DNA of 64,000 bases, taken from positions 62,001 to 126,000 of the forward strand of contig NZ_CP058364.1 in assembly GCF_013391805.1 (NCBI RefSeq). Reading direction: 5' to 3'. The notes beneath the pieces are model-generated. The model searched no databases, was not told where the DNA came from, and saw only the letters and a program-made list of their open reading frames with translations. Origin of the DNA: Galbibacter sp. BG1 (GTDB lineage Bacteria > Bacteroidota > Bacteroidia > Flavobacteriales > Flavobacteriaceae). This document shows positions 53,256-62,052 of this stretch, piece by piece (within the stretch, counting starts at the first letter, position 1; every line of letters begins with the position of its first letter). Made by a program: the position numbers and the translations under genes.

Positions 53256-53591
53256 ATGGAACAACAAAAGTTACCTAACGTTACTATTTCTTTGGTTTTA
53301 GGAATCATTTCATTTATTGCCTGCTGCTGCACCAGTGGCTTGGGAGGTTTGTTATTTTCTGGTATAGCTTTCTATTTAGCTAAAAAAGATGAAAAAACGT
53401 ACATGATGAACCCTGAAGAATATTCCAATTATAAACAATTAAAAACAGCAAAAACAGTTGCCATTGTAGGCCTGGTTTTATCTGTAATTGCTTTAATAAG
53501 TTCAATTGTTTATATAATTTCATTGGGAGGCTGGACAGCATATATGGAGCAACAGCAAGAAGTATTTGAGCAATGGGGTATTGAACAATAA
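53256..53591 (+). CDS. CCC-motif membrane protein
   Basis: A 111-residue membrane protein with two hydrophobic helices (LGIISFIACCCTSGLGGLLFSGIAFYLA, residues about 14-40, and the AIVGLVLSVIALISSIVYII helix near 70-90). The Cys-Cys-Cys run in the first helix names the family; DUF4190-like. Function unknown. Second gene of the pair with DUF2752, ending at a strong terminator. Confidence 0.8.
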   Translation: MEQQKLPNVTISLVLGIISFIACCCTSGLGGLLFSGIAFYLAKKDEKTYMMNPEEYSNYKQLKTAKTVAIVGLVLSVIALISSIVYIISLGGWTAYMEQQQEVFEQWGIEQ

Positions 53592-53612
53592 AAGCCCTTT
53601 ATATAAACTAAA

Positions 53613-53640
53613 AATCCCCGCTTCCGCGGGGATTTTTTTT
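53613..53640 (+). terminator. Terminator after the CCC-motif gene
   Basis: Nine-base GC-rich stem (AATCCCCGC with GCGGGGATT) with a four-base loop and a run of eight T. Convergent with rocD, so it may serve both. Confidence 0.95.
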
Positions 53641-53656
53641 CATCTAGTTTCAAAAA

Positions 53657-54901
53657 TTATTTTTCGAAATCCTTTAAAGTCGTTGTAATTATAGATACAC
53701 AGTCCAATAACTGATCTTCGGTCATTACCAATGGCGGTGCAAAACGGATAATGTTTCCATGTGTTGGTTTGGCCAACAAACCATTTTCCTTTAAGGCCAT
53801 ACAAATATCCCATGCTGTAGAACTATCTTCACTATCGTTGATTACGATAGCGTTCAACAATCCTTTTCCACGTACCAAACTCACAATATTGCTGTTATCA
53901 ATATATTTTTGTAGTTCACTACGGAAAAGTTGTCCCAGTTTTTCAGCGTTTTCTGCGAGTTTTTCGTCTTTTACAACCTCCAGAGCTTCTGTTGCTACTG
54001 CCGCAGCCACAGGGTTTCCTCCAAAAGTACTTCCGTGTTGACCGGGCTGGATAACGTCCATCACCTCGTTGTTTGCCAATACGGCACTTACAGGATAAAC
54101 CCCACCACTAATAGCTTTTCCAAGGATAAGCATATCTGGTTTTACATTTTCATGATCTATCGCCAACAATTTTCCGGTTCTTGCGATACCCGTTTGTATT
54201 TCATCTGCAATGAATAGAACTCCATGCTCTTTACAAAGTTCCCTTGCTTTCGTTAAATATCCTTCGGAAGGTACATAAACCCCAGCTTCCCCTTGAATTG
54301 GCTCCACTAAGAACCCAGCGATATTATCGTGCTCTTTTAAGATTTTCTCTAAAGCCTCTGTATCATCATAGGGTATTTTTAGAAATCCTGGTGTATACGG
54401 ACCGAAGTTTTTCCGTGCGCCCTCATCATTCGAAAAAGATATAATGGTGGTGGTACGCCCATGGAAATTGTTTTCGCAAACAACTATTTGAGCATCCTGT
54501 TCTTTTATTCCTTTACGCTCGTAAGCCCATTTTCTACAAATTTTAATCGCGGTTTCTACGGCTTCCGCCCCTGTATTCATGGGTAAAAGCTTATCAAAAC
54601 CGAAATAAGAGGTAGCATATTGCTCAAACTTACCAAGCATATCGTTGTGAAATGCCCTTGAAGTTAAGGTTAATGTTTTTGCCTGTTCTACCATTGCATT
54701 TACAATACGTGGATTGCAATGTCCTTGGTTTACAGCAGAATAAGCCGATAAAAAATCATAATACTTTTTACCTTCTACATCCCACATATAAACACCTTCC
54801 CCGCGACTTAAAACCACAGGAAGTGGGTGATAATTGTGTGCACCGTACTTGTCTTCTAATGCAATTGCATCTTGTGAAGTTAATCTTTCCAAAACTGCCA
54901 T
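53657..54901 (-). CDS. rocD: Ornithine--oxo-acid transaminase
   Basis: A class III PLP aminotransferase of 414 residues that converts ornithine to glutamate semialdehyde. [28 protein letters not shown] at the start, [29 protein letters not shown], the PLP-binding [13 protein letters not shown] and Lys in [16 protein letters not shown] are diagnostic for RocD. It links arginine and proline metabolism. Monocistronic here. Confidence 0.96.
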   Translation of the reverse strand: MAVLERLTSQDAIALEDKYGAHNYHPLPVVLSRGEGVYMWDVEGKKYYDFLSAYSAVNQGHCNPRIVNAMVEQAKTLTLTSRAFHNDMLGKFEQYATSYFGFDKLLPMNTGAEAVETAIKICRKWAYERKGIKEQDAQIVVCENNFHGRTTTIISFSNDEGARKNFGPYTPGFLKIPYDDTEALEKILKEHDNIAGFLVEPIQGEAGVYVPSEGYLTKARELCKEHGVLFIADEIQTGIARTGKLLAIDHENVKPDMLILGKAISGGVYPVSAVLANNEVMDVIQPGQHGSTFGGNPVAAAVATEALEVVKDEKLAENAEKLGQLFRSELQKYIDNSNIVSLVRGKGLLNAIVINDSEDSSTAWDICMALKENGLLAKPTHGNIIRFAPPLVMTEDQLLDCVSIITTTLKDFEK

Positions 54902-55025
54902 TCTGAAATTGAAATTTAAATTGTGATACTTTACAATTCCTTCTTACGGAGAGAAATCATCCATGCAGTGATGCGAAAATACAAAATATTTAAATCAACT
55001 TCAAGAATATCAAGACCCTATTTCC

Positions 55026-55826
55026 CTAAAACCTATTGTCACCATCCAGTAAATCACCTAAGCCGCCAAGAATGCTTCCCTCGCCTTTATCCTTCCCTCC
55101 TTGTTGAGGGGCGGCTGCAAAAACCCTGCTGGCCAAACGACTGAAAGGCAACGATTGTATATAGACAACCCCAGGACCGCGCAGGGAGGCAAAAAACAAT
55201 CCTTCCCCACCAAAAACGGTATTCTTAATGCCGCCTACAAATTCAATGTCATAATCAATATCTTGGGTAAAACCAACAATACAGCCGGTATCTACCCTCA
55301 AAACTTCACCTGCAGCCAATTCCCTTCTGGCTAAAGTTCCTCCAGCATGTACAAATGCCATACCGTCGCCTTCGAGCTTTTGCATAATAAAACCTTCGCC
55401 TCCAAAAAATCCCCTACCGAGTCTTCTGGAAAATTCAATTCCAATGGAAACACCTTGGGCAGCACATAAAAATGCATCTTTCTGGCAAATAAATTTTCCG
55501 CGGTATTTGGTAAGGTCAATCGGAATTATTTTTCCGGGATAGGGCGAGGCAAAGCTTACCTTACGTTTTCCCATATCGGTATTTAAAAAAGCCGTCATAA
55601 ACAAGCTTTCTCCAGTTAGCAAACGCTTCCCTGCGGAAAAAAGTTTTCCCAGAACCCCCTTTTGTTGATTGGAACCGTCTCCAAAAATGGTATCCATTTG
55701 AAGTCCTTGATCCATCATCATAAAACTTCCGGCTTCTGCCACTACGGCTTCCTGTGGATCTAGTTCTATCTCCACATATTGCATTTCCTCACCGTATATT
55801 TGATAATCTATTTCGTGTGATGTCAT
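55026..55826 (-). CDS. TIGR00266/AIM24 family protein
   Basis: About 266 residues, beta-rich, matching the AIM24/TIGR00266 family: [32 protein letters not shown] at the start, [16 protein letters not shown] and [17 protein letters not shown]. The Gly-rich C-terminal tail ([12 protein letters not shown]) is also typical. Bacterial function unknown. The Met at 55826 (MTSHEIDYQ) is preferred to one eight codons upstream. Confidence 0.9.
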   Translation of the reverse strand: MTSHEIDYQIYGEEMQYVEIELDPQEAVVAEAGSFMMMDQGLQMDTIFGDGSNQQKGVLGKLFSAGKRLLTGESLFMTAFLNTDMGKRKVSFASPYPGKIIPIDLTKYRGKFICQKDAFLCAAQGVSIGIEFSRRLGRGFFGGEGFIMQKLEGDGMAFVHAGGTLARRELAAGEVLRVDTGCIVGFTQDIDYDIEFVGGIKNTVFGGEGLFFASLRGPGVVYIQSLPFSRLASRVFAAAPQQGGKDKGEGSILGGLGDLLDGDNRF

Positions 55827-56056
55827 AATAAATCTTAATAATTGGTTCATTTATTAGACTAAAATTACATAAAAATGTTACAGGTTGAGGAAATGAAAGG
55901 TGTGAGAGATCAGGATAAAAAATGGGTGAATAAAGAAGATAAAGAAATGTACTTCTCATTCAGCATAAAAATAAAACCCAGCCTACTAACAGTAGCATAT
56001 AAATTGATGAAGCTAAAGCATAACTTGTTAAATTGTAGGCGGTTTAATTTCTAAGA

Positions 56057-56794
56057 TTACTTTAAAAGCACTGCCTCCGTAATTTCGGTAAGAGTAGGAT
56101 TCATTTCATAATAAACAGAAAAAACCCCGTCTACCCGATCGGCATCAGTTATGTCTGGAAACTTTTGATAAGACTTTCCTTTACCAGGAGGCCATGCGAC
56201 AGATGCCGCTTGGAACGCCAACTTACCTTCTTTGAAACCGATTTTTTTCACATTGAATCCGTTGGTTTTTCCATCATTTTTGCGGGCAGTGATAAAACTT
56301 GCTTTTTCAATTTTACCGGTATTGGGGTTCAGTTTGGCAATAATGGACACTTTTGGTCCGCCTCCATTTCCATATCCGCCTTGATAAACGCCGTTAAAAG
56401 CACCCCCTTCGACAGCCCTTTTGGTAAGATAGTCTTCACTATAACTCCCTCCTACCAGGGAAAAAACTACCCATGGCACATTGTTATTGTCTACCAATAT
56501 CATGGTTGCGCGGCCATCTACTTCCGATTTTTCATGCTCTACATACCAAATGCTTTCCCCGGAAGATAATCTTTTACGCACAAAAGGGTCTTGATTGATA
56601 TTACTTACTTGATTGAATCCTACTTCGTAAGTATTCCCATCGTTGTCTGTAACCGAAGTAGCAGCAGAAAGTTCCACGTCTTCGAGCGGATTGTTTCCAA
56701 CTTCTGTAGTGTCTTCTACAGATTCGTCTTTAGAACAGGAGAAAAATAATAGGGTGCAGCAAACCCATAAAGCAGAATAAATAAACTTTTTCAT
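56057..56794 (-). CDS. Hypothetical lipoprotein
   Basis: A 245-residue lipoprotein with signal MKKFIYSALWVCCTLLFFSC (lipidated Cys at 20). The mature part has an acidic linker and a beta-rich domain with VTDNDGNTYEVGFNQV and a Gly-rich GVYQGGYGNGGGPKVSIIAKL segment. No named domain recognised. Monocistronic, envelope-located. Confidence 0.75.
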   Translation of the reverse strand: MKKFIYSALWVCCTLLFFSCSKDESVEDTTEVGNNPLEDVELSAATSVTDNDGNTYEVGFNQVSNINQDPFVRKRLSSGESIWYVEHEKSEVDGRATMILVDNNNVPWVVFSLVGGSYSEDYLTKRAVEGGAFNGVYQGGYGNGGGPKVSIIAKLNPNTGKIEKASFITARKNDGKTNGFNVKKIGFKEGKLAFQAASVAWPPGKGKSYQKFPDITDADRVDGVFSVYYEMNPTLTEITEAVLLK

Positions 56795-56892
56795 AGCGAT
56801 GTTATTTTGAGGCTTCCCAAAAATAACTATAAGAGCCCATATTTATTGCATACCGCACTAAATATTCTTGAAATATTTTATGCTAAGAGATT

Positions 56893-57135
56893 CTAATTGG
56901 ATTTCTTCTTGGGCATCGGGCCGCGAAGGTGTATAATAAGTCCGTTTAAGAAATTACGCAGTATTTGGTCACCACATTCCATATATTTTGGATGGTCTTC
57001 ACTTCTAAAAAAAGCACCCAATTCACTTTTACTTATTCTAAAATCCACTAATTCCAGGATTTTCACAATGTCTTCGTCGCGAAGCTTGTGCGCTACCCGT
57101 AGTTTTTTAAAAATATCGTTGTTAGATAATGCCAT
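56893..57135 (-). CDS. DUF1456 family protein, single repeat
   Basis: An 80-residue protein with one DUF1456 unit (LSNNDIFKKLRVAHKLRDEDIVKILEL...SELGAFFR). The better known YehS proteins of about 150 residues carry two copies, so this is half length. The C-terminus is basic (PMPKKKSN). It may act as a dimer to make up the two-copy unit. Function unknown. Confidence 0.8.
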   Translation of the reverse strand: MALSNNDIFKKLRVAHKLRDEDIVKILELVDFRISKSELGAFFRSEDHPKYMECGDQILRNFLNGLIIHLRGPMPKKKSN

Positions 57136-57157
57136 AGTGCAAAGGTAGGGATAGATT

Positions 57158-57586
57158 TTATATTTTCTTCTGAAAGTGATATCCTATTATCTCAAAACCT
57201 TGATTAAAATAAAACTTATGCGATCTTCCATTTCCAACATATGTATTAAGCTCCATGGTCTTAAATTCATTATTTTTTGCCCATAGACTTATTTCATCTA
57301 TAAATAACTTTCCTAAACCTTGAGACTGCTTGGTTTTATCGATGATTACATTATCGAGCTCCAACTGTTTCCCGGAGTATAACTTAACCGTTATCCAGCC
57401 ACTACATATACCCACCAGAACGGAGTTTTCAAAGAAACCAAAACAACGGTAGCCATTAAAAGAAAACATCTGTTTATGCATTTCCACTAGCGTTTCCTTA
57501 GATTTATCTGGATTGAGCTGTTGCGTTAAGAAAGCTATTTTTTCCACATCGCTTTTGGAAAGAAGCTGTACGTAAAACTGAGACAT
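57158..57586 (-). CDS. GNAT family N-acetyltransferase
   Basis: A 142-residue acetyltransferase. The acetyl-CoA-binding loop is in VIIDKTKQSQGLGKLFIDEI and the C-terminal strand in KFYFNQGFEIIGYHF. Substrate unknown. It begins two bases after the upstream DUF218 gene, suggesting an operon. Confidence 0.9.
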   Translation of the reverse strand: MSQFYVQLLSKSDVEKIAFLTQQLNPDKSKETLVEMHKQMFSFNGYRCFGFFENSVLVGICSGWITVKLYSGKQLELDNVIIDKTKQSQGLGKLFIDEISLWAKNNEFKTMELNTYVGNGRSHKFYFNQGFEIIGYHFQKKI

Positions 57587-57588
57587 CT

Positions 57589-58242
57589 TTATTCTATTAC
57601 AATTTTATCCCCTAAATACTTAGGCTCTACTTGAAATAGCAAATCTACAAAAACCTTTGTTCTGGCTAAATATTCGCGTAATTTTGTCTGTAGTCCACCA
57701 CTCCCTTTTACATCCTTTGCGTTAAATCCAATTGCATTTACACCGAATTCTTCAGCCAGATAAATGGCGCGTTCATTATGGAATTGTTGGGAAATAATAG
57801 TAATACTTTCTTGACCAAAAATCTTTTTTGCCCGCACTACGGAGTCTAAAGTTCGAAAACCGGCAAAATCCAGAAATATTTTATTTTCAGGAATCCCTTC
57901 GGCTATAAGTGCTTTCTTAAAATCGTTTGGTTCATTGTAACCTGTAGACCCGTTATCGCCAATTATTAGCAAAAACTCCACCTTCCCAGCCTTAAATAAA
58001 GAGACTGCAGCATTAATTCGGTATTGAAAATACGGATTTACACCACCGTCATTTAGTTTTTTGGCCGTACCTAATACTAAGCCGACTTTGTTGTGCGGGA
58101 TATCTTCCAGCTTAAAATAAGTTTTTCCTTTTACTGCGCTTTCTACGGAATAATTGGACACTGATACCAAAATAATAATCAAGAAAATACCAAAAAGGAA
58201 CAGCTTGATTAAAGATCGGATACGGTTTCTTTTACTTTTCAC
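57589..58242 (-). CDS. SanA/YdcF family membrane protein (DUF218)
   Basis: A 217-residue protein with one N-terminal membrane helix (LIKLFLFGIFLIIILVSVSNY) and a periplasmic DUF218 domain: GLVLGTAKKLNDGG, INAAVSLFKAGKVEFLLIIGDNG and ITIISQQFHNERAIYLAEEFG. E. coli SanA and ElyC of this family affect envelope permeability and peptidoglycan. First gene of a pair with the GNAT gene. Confidence 0.9.
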   Translation of the reverse strand: MKSKRNRIRSLIKLFLFGIFLIIILVSVSNYSVESAVKGKTYFKLEDIPHNKVGLVLGTAKKLNDGGVNPYFQYRINAAVSLFKAGKVEFLLIIGDNGSTGYNEPNDFKKALIAEGIPENKIFLDFAGFRTLDSVVRAKKIFGQESITIISQQFHNERAIYLAEEFGVNAIGFNAKDVKGSGGLQTKLREYLARTKVFVDLLFQVEPKYLGDKIVIE

Positions 58243-58329
58243 ATAGATAAAGGTAAGGTATTATTGGTTTTGATTGAATTGTAAAAATTTACTTTTCGAT
58301 TTTTCATAAAAAAGAAGCCAATAAAATCA

Positions 58330-58360
58330 AAAAACGCCCCGATGCCTACGGAGCGTTTTT
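58330..58360 (-). terminator. Terminator of the beta-oxidation operon
   Basis: Eight-base arms (AAAAACGC with GCGTTTTT) around a GC-rich centre, followed by T on the minus strand. Confidence 0.85.
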
Positions 58361-58408
58361 CAACAAACAACTAAATTCTAAAACCTTTCGATTCTAGTTT
58401 TATACTGT

Positions 58409-60211
58409 CTAGTAACAGTATTTATTTTCAGCAATTGCTTTATCGGCAATCGTGTTTCTTAATTCAATAACGTTAGGAAGGTTTGCGTATTTAGTGAAAC
58501 GCTTTAATCCCATTAACATCATACGTTGTTCATCGCCTTCAGCAAAAGAAGAAATACCTTCTTTACCTCTGGTTTGAACTTTCTCTACCGCATGGAATAG
58601 GTTTAATTTAGCCATGGCGATTTGCTCTTTCTGACTCTCTTCCCCAAAACGTTTTGCATTTTTTTCAGTTCTAAGAATAGCGGATTCTGCCATATAGATT
58701 TCTATAAGAATATCTGCAGCTGCCATTAACAATTGTTGGTGCTGCTCTAGTTCTGCTCCATATTTTTGAACCCCAGAACCGGCTACCATTAAGAAGGCTT
58801 TTTTCAATTTACCGATCATCTCTTTTTCTTCAGCAAACAATTCTGAATAATCTGGCGTATCGAAAGAAGGAATTCCCATAAGTTCGTCTTTAACCGCAGT
58901 AGCAGGACCTAAAAGGTCTACCTGACCTTTCATCGCTTTTTTAATAAGCATTCCTACCGAAAGCATACGGTTAATTTCGTTGGTACCTTCATAAATTCTA
59001 GAGATACGGGCATCCCTCCACGCAGATTCCATAGGAGTATCTGCCGAGAATCCCATTCCACCAAAAATCTGAATCCCTTCATCGGTTGTTTTCTGGCAAT
59101 GTTCTGAAACGGCCACTTTAAGAATAGAACATTCAATAGCGTATTCCTCTACACCTTTAAGCTCTGCTTCTTGATGCGAATTCCCTTCTTCTTGACGGAT
59201 GGCGATTCTATCTTCTATATCTTTTCCTGCTCTGTAACAAGCAGATTCGTCTACATACGTGGCAGTGGCTATTTCTGCAATTTTAGATTTTATAGCTCCA
59301 AACTGAGAAATTGGAGTTTTAAACTGAACACGGTCGTTCGCATATTTAACAGCTTCTGTAATAACACGTCTCTGTGCATCTAAACATGCTGCTGCCAATT
59401 TAATACGACCTACATTTAAGGCGTTCATTGCTATTTTGAATCCGTTTCCTCTTTCTGAAAGCATGTTCTCTACAGGAACTTTTGTTTCGTTAAAGAAAAC
59501 TTGTCTTGTAGAAGACGAATGAATTCCTAATTTTTTCTCTTCTTCACCAAAGGAAATTCCGTTTTCGGTATCGTTTTCTACGATAAATCCGGTAATGTTC
59601 TTATCGTCTTCAATCCTTGCAAAAACAATAAACACATTGGCAAAACCTGCATTGGAAATCCACATTTTTTGTCCGCTGATGGAATAGTATTTTCCATCAT
59701 CCGACAAAACAGCTTTTGTTTTCCCACTATTGGCATCCGATCCTGCTCCTGGCTCTGTTAAACAGTAAGCACCAAACCACTCGCCGGTAGCTAATTTAGG
59801 AACGTATTTTTTCTTCTGCTCTTCGGTACCATATAAAGTTATTGGCATGGTACCAATACCTGTATGCGCTCCAAAAGCGGTCGCTACAGACCCGGTAGCC
59901 CCAGAGATATAATCACAAACCAGCATGGTGGTTACAAACCCCATTCCCAGTCCGTCATATTCTTCTGGTACCGCTACTCCAAGAAGTCCGAGTTCTCCTG
60001 CTTTGCGCATTACTTCTTCGGTTAAAGCGTAGTCTTTCTTTTCAAAACGCTCTTTGTTTGGCCAAATTTCACGATCCACGAATTCTTTTACAGAATCGCG
60101 CATCATTTTTTGCTCTTCCGAAAAATCTTCCGGAGTGAATATGTCTTCTGCTTTGGTTTCCTTTACTAGAAACTGTCCGCCTCTTGTCATGTCTCGTTTA
60201 ATTGCTTCCAT
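58409..60211 (-). CDS. Acyl-CoA dehydrogenase, long form
   Basis: A 600-residue flavoenzyme for the first step of beta-oxidation. The catalytic dehydrogenase core spans about 25-420 (YCLTEPGAGSDANSGKT, KMWISNAGFANVFIVFA, QIFGGMGFSADTPMESAWRDARISRIYEGTNEINR, whose Glu acts as base), followed by a roughly 170-residue C-terminal extension as in the VLCAD/ACAD9 type. Last gene of the fad operon, with 210 bases between it and the thiolase gene. Confidence 0.96.
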   Translation of the reverse strand: MEAIKRDMTRGGQFLVKETKAEDIFTPEDFSEEQKMMRDSVKEFVDREIWPNKERFEKKDYALTEEVMRKAGELGLLGVAVPEEYDGLGMGFVTTMLVCDYISGATGSVATAFGAHTGIGTMPITLYGTEEQKKKYVPKLATGEWFGAYCLTEPGAGSDANSGKTKAVLSDDGKYYSISGQKMWISNAGFANVFIVFARIEDDKNITGFIVENDTENGISFGEEEKKLGIHSSSTRQVFFNETKVPVENMLSERGNGFKIAMNALNVGRIKLAAACLDAQRRVITEAVKYANDRVQFKTPISQFGAIKSKIAEIATATYVDESACYRAGKDIEDRIAIRQEEGNSHQEAELKGVEEYAIECSILKVAVSEHCQKTTDEGIQIFGGMGFSADTPMESAWRDARISRIYEGTNEINRMLSVGMLIKKAMKGQVDLLGPATAVKDELMGIPSFDTPDYSELFAEEKEMIGKLKKAFLMVAGSGVQKYGAELEQHQQLLMAAADILIEIYMAESAILRTEKNAKRFGEESQKEQIAMAKLNLFHAVEKVQTRGKEGISSFAEGDEQRMMLMGLKRFTKYANLPNVIELRNTIADKAIAENKYCY

Positions 60212-60421
60212 ATTTTTTTATTTTAACTTAATTCGATTACTGCAAGGTCGAACAGTTGAGACCTTACCGTTTATTCTTAAAGTGCGTGGCATTCCTACAT
60301 TTAGATAAAATTTGAAACATATCAAAATCAAACTTTACTAATGTCAGGTTCTTTATAGCACTCCATCTTTTAATTTTCAATACATTAAAAGTCTCCCCAT
60401 TGAGGAAATTTAGAGGGTCTT

Positions 60422-61606
60422 TTAATTTAAAAATTCGTAAACCCCTGCGGCTCCTTGTCCTGTTCCAACACACATGGTTACAATTCCATATTTGCTTTCC
60501 CTTCTTCTCATCTCGTCGAACAATTGAACCGAAAGTTTAGCTCCTGTACAACCCAATGGATGACCCAAAGCGATCGCACCACCGTTTACATTTACGATAT
60601 CTGGATTTAATCCTAATTTTCTTATAACAGCCAAAGATTGTGATGCGAATGCCTCGTTTAATTCTATTAAATCGATTTGATCTAATTTCATTCCTGCCTG
60701 ATCCAATGCTTTTGGAATTGCTTTAATAGGACCAATACCCATAATTCTGGGTGGAACACCGGCCGCTGCATAAGAAACCAATCTTGCTATAGGCTCCAAA
60801 TTAAGCTCTTTTACCATTTCTTCGCTCATCACCAATGTGAATGCTGCACCGTCACTCATTTGCGAAGAGTTACCAGCCGTTACGCTACCTCCTTCAGCAA
60901 AAACAGGTCTTAGCTTGCCCAATACTTCTTTGGAAGTATCAGCACGCGGACCTTCATCCGTATCTACGGTATAAGATTTTGTAGCTTTCTTACCATTGGA
61001 ATCTACATATGTTTCGTCAATTTTGATAGGTACAATTTGCTTATCAAATTTTCCTTCTTTAATCGCTTTAAGCGCCTTTTGATGAGAATTATAAGCAAAT
61101 TCATCTTGATCTTCACGGGAAACTTCGTATTCCTGTGCCACTGCCTCGGCAGTTAAACCCATTCCCCAATAGTAATCTTCATTACCATTTTTAGCCACTT
61201 TATAATCAGGTACCGGTTTATAACCTCCCATAGGAATGTAACTCATACTCTCTGCACCACCAGCAATAATACAATCTGCCATTCCCGATTGAATTTTTGC
61301 GGTTGCCATACCAATAGTTTCTATTCCAGAGGCACAATAACGGTTTACGGTAACTCCAGGTACATCTTCTATTTTAAGTCCCATTAATGAAATCAACCGT
61401 CCAACGTTTAAACCTTGTTCGGCTTCTGGCATGGCATTTCCTACCATGACATCATCGATTCTGGTTTTGTCGAATTGAGGGATTTCATCCAACATAAATT
61501 GAATGGTTTCCGCCGCCAATTCGTCTGGTCTTTTGAATCTGAATACACCACGGGGTGCTTTCCCCACGGCTGTTCTATATGCTTTTACTATATATGCTGT
61601 TCTCAT
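60422..61606 (-). CDS. Acetyl-CoA C-acyltransferase (3-ketoacyl-CoA thiolase)
   Basis: A 394-residue thiolase for the last step of beta-oxidation. The acyl-accepting Cys is C91 in NRYCASGIET; the His is in GGAIALGHPLGCTGAK, and the second Cys in MCVGTGQGAAG near the C-terminus. Its partner enzymes flank it. The gene is one position downstream of a four-helix-bundle gene in the operon. A FadA label would fit. Confidence 0.95.
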   Translation of the reverse strand: MRTAYIVKAYRTAVGKAPRGVFRFKRPDELAAETIQFMLDEIPQFDKTRIDDVMVGNAMPEAEQGLNVGRLISLMGLKIEDVPGVTVNRYCASGIETIGMATAKIQSGMADCIIAGGAESMSYIPMGGYKPVPDYKVAKNGNEDYYWGMGLTAEAVAQEYEVSREDQDEFAYNSHQKALKAIKEGKFDKQIVPIKIDETYVDSNGKKATKSYTVDTDEGPRADTSKEVLGKLRPVFAEGGSVTAGNSSQMSDGAAFTLVMSEEMVKELNLEPIARLVSYAAAGVPPRIMGIGPIKAIPKALDQAGMKLDQIDLIELNEAFASQSLAVIRKLGLNPDIVNVNGGAIALGHPLGCTGAKLSVQLFDEMRRRESKYGIVTMCVGTGQGAAGVYEFLN

Positions 61607-61615
61607 TTTTTATTA

Positions 61616-61657
61616 TTTAGAATTTAGAGTTAAGTACAAAGTATTAAGACTATTGAA
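61616..61657. repeat. Degenerate heptad array on the 3' side of the second four-helix-bundle gene
   Basis: Six blocks in seven-base register: TTTAGAA, TTTAGAG, TTAAGTA, CAAAGTA, TTAAGAC, TATTGAA. The last block reaches the stop codon of the gene (61650-61652). Confidence 0.6.
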
Positions 61658-62000
61658 GAGTTTTTTGAAGTGAATAATTCATTTTAGTGACTTCAACAAC
61701 TTCATCAATAATAGGCCGAACATTTCTTTCTGAAATTAGTTTTAATCTTTTCGACAGATATAATTGAGTCAACAATTCAAAAGACGACCCATTAGCAACT
61801 CCTAGGAACTGTCTAAATTCGCCATTGGTATTTCTTCCTGCACCTTCAGAAATATTTGAAGGAATGGCAACAGCACTTCTCCTTATTTGAGAAATGAGCC
61901 CATATTTTTCTTCAACAGGAAATTCGCTGGTTATAGCGTAACATTTCTCAGTTACAACCATCGCCTTTTGCCAAATTTTAAGTTCTTCAAATCTGTGCAT
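61650..62000 (-). CDS. Four helix bundle protein (23S rRNA-IVP / Avd-like)
   Basis: A 116-residue helical protein of the same family as the product of 44920-45297, but clearly divergent from it. Family features: FEELKIWQKAMVVTEKCYAI, SQIRRSAVAIPSNISEGAGR and a helical C-terminus. It sits between the FadB-like gene and the thiolase gene on the same strand, interrupting a beta-oxidation operon. Degenerate heptad arrays abut both ends. It probably is an inserted passenger and not a fatty-acid gene. Confidence 0.9.
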   Translation of the reverse strand: MHRFEELKIWQKAMVVTEKCYAITSEFPVEEKYGLISQIRRSAVAIPSNISEGAGRNTNGEFRQFLGVANGSSFELLTQLYLSKRLKLISERNVRPIIDEVVEVTKMNYSLQKTLQ

Positions 62001-62013
62001 ACCTATAATTTTT

Positions 62014-62048
62014 CTTTGTACTAGATACTTTTTACTTTCTACTGTTCG
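62014..62048. repeat. Degenerate heptad array on the 5' side of the second four-helix-bundle gene
   Basis: Five blocks in seven-base register: CTTTGTA, CTAGATA, CTTTTTA, CTTTCTA, CTGTTCG. It lies 13 bases before the gene's ATG and six bases from the end of the FadB-like gene. Confidence 0.65.
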
Positions 62049-62052
62049 TAAT

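Noticed and set aside
55893-56054. A 53-codon plus-strand reading frame (MKGVRDQDKKW...) filling the gap between the AIM24-like and lipoprotein genes
   Set aside because: No promoter element, no recognisable family and AT-rich sequence in which short frames arise by chance. It would need ribosome profiling or conservation to be credible.
60244-60265. AAGGTC/GACCTT inverted repeat between thiolase and acyl-CoA dehydrogenase genes as an operator
   Set aside because: Only six bases per arm and no promoter element next to it; could be chance.
60264-60473. A 69-codon minus-strand frame between the thiolase and acyl-CoA dehydrogenase genes
   Set aside because: It overlaps the 3' end of the thiolase gene in another frame and has no family features.
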